This document shows positions 6,570 through 11,196 of a DNA stretch of 11,196 nt, in pieces. A program made the position numbers and the translations under genes. Numbering within the stretch: the first letter of the stretch is position 1; every line of letters starts with the position of its first letter. The notes beneath the pieces were generated by a model, which saw nothing but the letters and a program-made list of their open reading frames with translations, was not told the origin of the DNA and ran no database searches. Location: positions 1-11,196 of the forward strand of contig DFJU01000049.1 of assembly GCA_002373755.1 (NCBI GenBank), written 5' to 3'. Source of the stretch: Bacteroidales bacterium UBA3663 (lineage in GTDB: Bacteria > Bacteroidota > Bacteroidia > Bacteroidales > UBA3663).

Positions 6570-8978
6570 TCAGCGAAGCCCAGTCTTGATCACCTTTCTT
6601 CCATTCATCAGGACGATGCCCCGTCGCACATCATCCACACGCTGGCCTTTCAGATTGTAAATGTCCCGAACGTCACCCGCTACAGGTTGTTCGACCGACT
6701 CAAGGCCATCTGTTCCAGCGTCTTCAATAGACTTTAATTCGCCTTTGAACGACAGCAGGATGCCATCCTCTATACGACAGGAAGCTCGGGCGAGCCATGC
6801 ATCGGACGAAGTAATGGTGATAAGCAGTTCTTCGTTGTTGAGGTCAATGCCCGAATCGGATGTGATTTCAATATCGGCCGCATCGTAAAAACTTCTGAAA
6901 GTCTTAGAACCAAGCACTTGCCGTCCCCTCGCCGACTGCACTGTTATGGTGTAAAGGCAGTTTGCACCCGAAATGCATGCCTTGCCCAATTTCACTCGTC
7001 GGAGATTACCTGTCAAACGAAAAATTGTGTAGAGGGAAGTCTCGACACTGACCACATCTCTGCCATCCACATTGAACGTCAACAATTCCGGCTTGACTTC
7101 CGCATCCGAATTGACGCCCCAATCCCAACCGAGAGTCGTTGCGACAGGCACGATGCAGCCATACTTCTTTTCATCGATGAAGTCGCTTTCGGTGATATTC
7201 TGACCACCATTGCCCAATCCTGTCGGCGTGAACATATAATGTGCATAGCCGTCGGGAAGCGGCTCGAAAACCTCCACATCGTAGCTGAAACTCTGATTGT
7301 TGAAAATATCGCTTTTCTTCAATGACACCTTAATGACGGCCTTGCCGACACCGACGGCGGTCAACTCTCCGGTAGAGGAATCGACCTTTACAACCGATTC
7401 ATCGGACGACGACCACACAAGGGGAAGCCCATCGTAATCGGTCACATCGGGTGCTTGCATGGTCTGTCCGACATCCATGAAATTGTGTTTTACGACAGGT
7501 GCATGCAATGCATTCAGCTTCACTACGCGGAGTCTATAGCTGACAGACTGCTGGACGTTAAATTCGCCCTCCGGACAGGTGACGGAAATATCTGCGCCTC
7601 CCGAATGTAGAATCGTGACCTTGCCGGTTACAGAATCGACGGTCGCCACATAGGGATTGGACGAAGTCCAGAAATGCGGAAGACCCTCACCGCCATTGAT
7701 TGCAGGTGCTTCCATCGTTTCCGTCAACATATCGACCTCATAGTAATATGTATCGAAGCTCTTCAGTGGCCGATATTTATAGACTTCAAGACAAAAAAAG
7801 TCAGAATCGCTCGCATGGGTATCATCGCCCGCAAAAAACGCACAGATGCGCGTCTGGCCAATGCCGACTGTTGTCACCCGCCCCGTAACTGCATCGACCG
7901 TGGCTATGCTGTCGTCCTCAGAGCGGTAAGTAATCTGGAAATTTCCCTCTACCCGCGTACTCACGTTGCAAGTCACTTCGTTTCCATATTCGATGCCCGT
8001 ATAATAATTCAACAATTCGAGGCCGATATGCTGCTTGTGCACTCCCACCGTCCAACTTCTTTCATAAGGAGCATAGTAGTCGTCGCCGGCATAGGACACG
8101 GAGATTGTGGCTGTTCCTTCTGCAATTGGTGTCAACACGCCTGTGATGGAATCGATGGTGACCACTGTCGTATCGCTCGACGAGAAAATCATATTCACAC
8201 CTTCGTCGCTCACAGAAACAGCCGGATTTGTGTATGGTTCTCCAAAGGTAATATCCCACGAACCGTAATCGACGTAGCAATCAAGTTTGACCTTCTCCAC
8301 ACGGACAACGCAGCTGGCCGTATCGCCATCCCATTGGTCGTTGCCCTCCCAAGCCGCTGTAATGACAGTCTCGCCGAGTCTTACTGGAGTCAGCTTGCCA
8401 CCTGCATCGACCTTGACAATGGTGGTGTCGGCCGACGAAAAGGTCAGCAGATTCCTGTCGAGGTAGACCATATTCCAATAATATTGACTGTTACTATATT
8501 GACTGAATCTACATCCAAGCTTTGGCACATAAAATTGGCAGAAAACCTCTACACAGGTGTCGATCAGTGTATAGGTGTATGAATCAACATCGGGAGAAAA
8601 CCAGATACCACATTTCCCTTTTCCAACGCTGACGTCCCAAACAACGGTATCATTCGGCACCTCTCCATCAAATACGTAAATCGCAGAGAGAGTCGTATGC
8701 CCCTCGCCGACGAACATAACCTCATATCCTCGGATTCCGTTCAACAAAGCGACCGACTGGTCGGCAGAAGTGACGAAATGGAGAACACCGAAGAGCGTGT
8801 CACCCTCCGCTGTTTCGACTGCCGTACGGTATGGCATATACAAAGATTCGCCTATCCTGGCCCGGATGGTGTGATTTTCAAAGTCAATGCTTCCGGCCAT
8901 TGCCACGACGGAAACCAACGACAAAAAAGAGGCCAAGACAAGCCTCTGGACACATTTTTTCAGATTGGATTTTATCAT
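6570..8978 (-). CDS. Secreted multi-Ig-like (Big_2) protein with sorting-type C-terminal tail
   Basis: An 802-aa predicted exported or surface protein. Residues 1-28 are a signal peptide (SNLKK, hydrophobic stretch, AlaMetAla before Gly29). At least five Big_2-type Ig-like domains repeat about every 86 residues, each marked by a W/F-S-S-x-D-x-x-V-x-x-V/I-D-x-x-T-G-x-L-T motif and a following Gly-x-(A/T)-x-I strand; the marker motifs lie near residues 180, 264, 349, 436 and 522. About 590-730 is an unassigned beta-rich region. The last 33 residues (IYNLKGQRV, then RRGIVLMNGRKV) match the short C-terminal tail common in Prevotella secreted proteins and resemble type IX secretion sorting domains, so cell-surface delivery by that route is inferred. 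Big_2 domains occur in adhesins such as intimin and invasin. No catalytic motif is visible. The ATG at 8978 directly precedes the signal sequence, and a promoter-like region lies upstream. The 3' end has no convincing terminator. Confidence 0.85.
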   Translation of the reverse strand: MIKSNLKKCVQRLVLASFLSLVSVVAMAGSIDFENHTIRARIGESLYMPYRTAVETAEGDTLFGVLHFVTSADQSVALLNGIRGYEVMFVGEGHTTLSAIYVFDGEVPNDTVVWDVSVGKGKCGIWFSPDVDSYTYTLIDTCVEVFCQFYVPKLGCRFSQYSNSQYYWNMVYLDRNLLTFSSADTTIVKVDAGGKLTPVRLGETVITAAWEGNDQWDGDTASCVVRVEKVKLDCYVDYGSWDITFGEPYTNPAVSVSDEGVNMIFSSSDTTVVTIDSITGVLTPIAEGTATISVSYAGDDYYAPYERSWTVGVHKQHIGLELLNYYTGIEYGNEVTCNVSTRVEGNFQITYRSEDDSIATVDAVTGRVTTVGIGQTRICAFFAGDDTHASDSDFFCLEVYKYRPLKSFDTYYYEVDMLTETMEAPAINGGEGLPHFWTSSNPYVATVDSVTGKVTILHSGGADISVTCPEGEFNVQQSVSYRLRVVKLNALHAPVVKHNFMDVGQTMQAPDVTDYDGLPLVWSSSDESVVKVDSSTGELTAVGVGKAVIKVSLKKSDIFNNQSFSYDVEVFEPLPDGYAHYMFTPTGLGNGGQNITESDFIDEKKYGCIVPVATTLGWDWGVNSDAEVKPELLTFNVDGRDVVSVETSLYTIFRLTGNLRRVKLGKACISGANCLYTITVQSARGRQVLGSKTFRSFYDAADIEITSDSGIDLNNEELLITITSSDAWLARASCRIEDGILLSFKGELKSIEDAGTDGLESVEQPVAGDVRDIYNLKGQRVDDVRRGIVLMNGRKVIKTGLR

Positions 8979-8996
8979 GATATTACAACAAATAAA

Positions 8997-9060
8997 GTTT
9001 GTCAGTCAACTTCATCGGAAAAAAACGGCGCAAAGTTAATGAATTTTCCAGATTCGCGCA
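8997..9060 (-). promoter_or_regulatory. Promoter region of the Ig-like protein gene
   Basis: The minus strand has a perfect TAnnTTTG box, TAACTTTG, at 9038-9031, about 52 bp before the ATG at 8978. TGCGCG (9060-9055) precedes it by 22 bp, as it does ahead of the neighbouring lipoprotein gene. GCGCCGTTTTTTT, CCGATGA and GACAAAC follow. The similarity to the region at 6441-6496 supports a real regulatory role. Confidence 0.6.
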
Positions 9061-9080
9061 TGTGAAAAGAAGAAAAACAG

Positions 9081-9136
9081 GCAGACCCTCTCCCCGGCCC
9101 TCCCCCATAATGGGGAGGGAGCTCTGGATACCATCG
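9081..9136 (-). repeat. 56-bp dispersed repeat, copy A (inverted relative to copy B)
   Basis: The reverse complement of this segment aligns without gaps to 10739-10794, with 50 of 56 bases identical; I counted six mismatches. Inside it, 9098-9107 and 9111-9119 form a GC-rich hairpin with one bulged base. It starts (in transcription order) 26 bp past the MATE stop codon. On the minus strand a T-rich stretch (CTGTTTTTCTTCTTTTC) follows the repeat, so the copy may also serve as the MATE terminator. The CCCTCTCCCC / GGGGAGAGGG core is of the kind found as dispersed intergenic palindromes in many bacteria. Confidence 0.85.
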
Positions 9137-9161
9137 GCACATTACGTGGGTGGCGGTTGTT

Positions 9162-10610
9162 CTACATCTTCAGCTTCTCCATCCAGCTCTGCCCCTTCAG
9201 CCGCCACAGGAAAATCGCGCCACGGAAACAGAGTTCGATGGCCATCGCCATCCAGTAGCCCACCAGTCCGAGGCCGAGCACTTTGGTGAAGATCAGGGCC
9301 AACGAGATGCGCACGACCCAGATGGAGGCGAGGTTCATGCCGCACGGGATGAGCGTGTCGCCCGCGCCCACAAATACGCCGTAGCAGACAATCTGGGCGG
9401 CGAACATCGGCTCGGCGAACGCCTCGATGCGCAAAACCCGCGTAGTGAGTGCCTGCACGGCATCGTCGGGCGTCATGAGCGACATCACAGCCGGCGCGGT
9501 GAGATACATCACGATGCCCATCACGGTCATCACCGCCATGCCAAGCCCCACGGTGATATGCGCGAAACTGCGTGCCAACGGCTTGCGCTGCGCCCCAAGG
9601 CTCTGTCCGACGAGGGTCGTTGCGGCATCGGCCACGCCATGCCCCGGCATGTAGCAGAGGCTCTCGACGATGATGCCGAATGAATTGGCCGCAATGGCAA
9701 TCGTGCCCAACGGCGCAATGATGACGGTCGATGCCACATGCGCGGCACACATCACGAAATGCTCGGCTCCCATCGGCCATGCAATGTGCCACCACTTGTG
9801 CAGCGTGCGCCGGCAGGGGACGAACGACGAGCGGTCGGTGTGCGGCTTCGGGGCATCGGCCAATGAAATTTCTATTTCAGATTTATTATTTAATATTTCT
9901 TTCTCAGCATCCAACGAAAGGCGCAACGTCTCGCTGCGGAACAGCAGGTAGGTGGTTATGGCCAATGCCACAATGCCGTAGGCCAAGGCCGACCCCACAG
10001 CCGCGCCGAACACGCCCCAGCCCATGCGGAAGATGAAAATCCAGTTGAAGATGACATCCAGCAGACAGGCCGTCGCCATCATCACGCTCGGCACCTTGAC
10101 GTTGCCCGCACTGCGCAACATTCCGGCCGACAGCGCCATCAGCGTCATGAAGGGCAGCATCGCGGCCGATATGGCGAAGTAGATCGTGGCATCGTGGCAG
10201 ATGTCGGCCGACCCGCCCAGCCAATGTGGAAGCTGCCGGGCAATGCCGACGCCGATTGCGGCCAATGTCACACTGAACAGCACGGCACACAAGAGCGACT
10301 GACGCAGGATGTGGCGCGCCTCCTCAAAGCGGTTGGCCCCGATCTGATGCGCCACCTGCACACTGAAACCCGCGCCAAAGGCATGACACAGACCGCCGAA
10401 CAGCCATATCGTCGAACTGACCAGTCCGATTGAGGCCGACGCTTCGGCTCCCAGGCTGCCCACCATCGCCGCGTCGATATATTCCATGACGATCTGCACC
10501 AGCTGCGCCAACATCGCCGGCACACTCAACATCGCCGCAAGCACAATCTGCTCACGGCGCGTCATGTCGGCTCCCTGCCGGATTTTGGAAAGAAGGAGGT
10601 CTTTTTGCAA
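9162..10610 (-). CDS. MATE-family multidrug/cation antiporter
   Basis: An inner-membrane exporter with the length (482 aa) and about 12 hydrophobic segments usual for MATE proteins, expected to extrude drugs or cationic compounds using a Na+ or H+ gradient. The first half has the family signature (LSVPAMLAQ, then YIDAAMVGSLG, ASIGLVSSTIWLF, GFSVQVAHQIGA); the second half repeats the fold (WPMGAEHFVMCAAHV, LVGQSLGA). The loop joining the halves (about residues 235-265) contains a polar stretch coded by a very AT-rich patch. The frame from 10610 begins with TTG; the first ATG in frame is at 10565 (MTRREQ). The 15 extra residues (QKDLLLSKIRQGAD) look like the N-terminus of Bacteroidetes relatives as I remember them, so I keep the TTG start, but this is uncertain. 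The substrate cannot be predicted. No clear promoter box was found in the 123 bp upstream. Confidence 0.92.
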   Translation of the reverse strand: MQKDLLLSKIRQGADMTRREQIVLAAMLSVPAMLAQLVQIVMEYIDAAMVGSLGAEASASIGLVSSTIWLFGGLCHAFGAGFSVQVAHQIGANRFEEARHILRQSLLCAVLFSVTLAAIGVGIARQLPHWLGGSADICHDATIYFAISAAMLPFMTLMALSAGMLRSAGNVKVPSVMMATACLLDVIFNWIFIFRMGWGVFGAAVGSALAYGIVALAITTYLLFRSETLRLSLDAEKEILNNKSEIEISLADAPKPHTDRSSFVPCRRTLHKWWHIAWPMGAEHFVMCAAHVASTVIIAPLGTIAIAANSFGIIVESLCYMPGHGVADAATTLVGQSLGAQRKPLARSFAHITVGLGMAVMTVMGIVMYLTAPAVMSLMTPDDAVQALTTRVLRIEAFAEPMFAAQIVCYGVFVGAGDTLIPCGMNLASIWVVRISLALIFTKVLGLGLVGYWMAMAIELCFRGAIFLWRLKGQSWMEKLKM

Positions 10611-10629
10611 TTTTGAAGGGCTTTTAAGA

Positions 10630-10660
10630 GGAGTAAAAAGGAAGTAAAAGGGGAGTGAAA
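10630..10660. repeat. Short purine-rich tandem repeat upstream of the MATE gene
   Basis: Three degenerate 10-11 bp units follow one another: GGAGTAAAAA, GGAAGTAAAA and GGGAGTGAAA. On the transcribed strand of the MATE gene this gives a pyrimidine-only stretch broken only by single A residues, lying 20-50 bp before the TTG start. Function unknown. Confidence 0.5.
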
Positions 10661-10698
10661 GGGACGAATGTTCCGGCTAATGAAAATTCAAGACAACT

Positions 10699-10721
10699 AA
10701 AAAATTGCTACGCGATTTTTT
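10699..10721 (-). terminator. Bidirectional terminator between C-S lyase and MATE genes
   Basis: AAAAAATTGC (10699-10708) pairs with GCGATTTTTT (10712-10721) around a 3-nt loop, with one G-U pair on the plus strand. A/T runs on both sides give a U-tract in either direction. It starts 13 bp past the C-S lyase stop codon, so ending that transcript is its likely role. The stem is AT-rich, hence only moderate confidence. Confidence 0.5.
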
Positions 10722-10733
10722 ACAGCATTTCTG

Positions 10734-11196
10734 TCAGACGATGGTATCCACTGCACCCTCTCCATTATGGGAGAGGGCTGGGGAGAGGGTCTGCGTCAGC
10801 CGCAGCACCGCCTCGCGCAACGTCGCCCTCGGACAGGCCAAATTGATGCGCAAGAAGCCCGCGCCAGCCTTGCCGTAGTCCGATCCGGCGCAGAGCCAGA
10901 CCTTGCCGTTTTCGAGCAGTTCATCGGCCAATGCCTTGTCGTCCACACCCTTACGCTCGCAGATGGCGCGGCAATCGACCCACATCAGATAGGTGGCCTG
11001 AAGGTCGGCGACGGCGATGTCGGGAAATCCGCGTAGCAGCTCATCGCGCACAAACAGGTAGTTGTCCCACAGGTAGCGGCGCAGTTCGTCGAGCCATTCG
11101 CCGCCCTCGGTGTAGGCCGCAATGGTGGCTTCGATGCCGAACGGATTCACGTCGCACACCTCGTTCAGGTTGATGGCGCGGTCGATGCGGCGGCGC
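10734..11196 (-). CDS. PLP-dependent C-S lyase / aminotransferase, MalY/PatB family (3' part)
   Basis: The C-terminal 153 or so residues of a fold-type I PLP enzyme; the catalytic lysine and the start lie beyond the right edge. Relatives cleave cystathionine or other S-conjugates of cysteine to pyruvate, ammonia and a thiol, and some act as aminotransferases. Family features seen are VNPFGIEATIAAYTEGGEWLDELRRYL, written here in pieces as NPFGIEA, IAAYTEGGEWL and ELRRYL, then ATYLMWVDCRAI and GAGFLRINLACPR, whose Arg (in FLRIN) is the usual carboxylate-binding residue. The frame is open to the window edge through RRRIDRAINLNEV. The normal family end is near LREAVLRL; the remaining tail (TQTLSPALSHNGEGAVDTIV) is encoded by the 56-bp dispersed repeat, so it is probably acquired and not part of the fold. 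Confidence 0.88.
   Translation of the reverse strand, partial: RRRIDRAINLNEVCDVNPFGIEATIAAYTEGGEWLDELRRYLWDNYLFVRDELLRGFPDIAVADLQATYLMWVDCRAICERKGVDDKALADELLENGKVWLCAGSDYGKAGAGFLRINLACPRATLREAVLRLTQTLSPALSHNGEGAVDTIV
10739..10794 (+). repeat. 56-bp dispersed repeat, copy B (inside the C-S lyase 3' end)
   Basis: Aligns without gaps to the reverse complement of 9081-9136 at 50/56 positions, with identical 12-bp (CGATGGTATCCA) and 15-bp (GGGGAGAGGGTCTGC) ends. Its own inner palindrome is CCCTCTCC, ATTAT, GGGAGAGGG. It overlaps the last codons of the C-S lyase gene and ends 3 bp before the stop triplet. Confidence 0.85.

Noticed and set aside
7674..8582. 302-codon plus-strand ORF antisense to the Ig-like protein
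   Set aside because: His/Arg/Cys-rich translation with no recognizable motif, wholly inside a well-supported minus-strand gene.

Overview
The window looks like a chromosomal segment of a Bacteroidales bacterium (Prevotella, Bacteroides or a relative). The evidence is internal: promoter boxes of the Bacteroidetes type (TAnnTTTG), a lipoprotein with a surface-export signal (Cys-Lys-Asp-Glu), fimbrillin-like, BspA-type leucine-rich repeat and Fib_succ_major-type modules, and a type IX-secretion-like C-terminal tail. All five genes I accept lie on the minus strand; the long plus-strand ORFs are antisense shadows. There are no RNA genes, CRISPR arrays, transposases or phage genes.

In order of transcription (right to left): (1) 10734-11196, the 3' part of a PLP-dependent MalY/PatB-type C-S lyase/aminotransferase that runs off the right edge; (2) 9162-10610, a MATE-family multidrug/cation antiporter; (3) 6570-8978, a secreted protein with five bacterial Ig-like domains and a sorting-type C-terminal tail; (4) 2360-6403, a 1347-residue surface lipoprotein joining a fimbrillin-like domain, a Pmp-like beta-helix, twelve 23-residue BspA leucine-rich repeats and a C-terminal Fib_succ_major/DUF1566-like domain; (5) 78-2144, a secreted GH43 glycoside hydrolase with a CBM6-like module.

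The three secreted proteins each have their own promoter-like region and are probably separate transcription units. The promoters of genes 3 and 4 are clearly related to each other over about 60 bp, which suggests shared control or a common origin. Together these genes suggest cell-surface functions: adhesion or ligand binding (genes 3 and 4) and plant-type polysaccharide breakdown (gene 5). The MATE gene and the C-S lyase are housekeeping-type neighbours.

The main structural surprise is a pair of 56-bp inverted repeats (50/56 identical, no gaps) that bracket the MATE gene. One copy forms the last 19 or so codons of the C-S lyase. Other points of interest are a sharp GC drop over the CBM6-like part of the GH43 gene, and a C-terminal lectin-fold-like domain with a strong hairpin just downstream. 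The latter resembles the layout of diversity-generating retroelement targets, but no reverse transcriptase or template repeat is present in the window.
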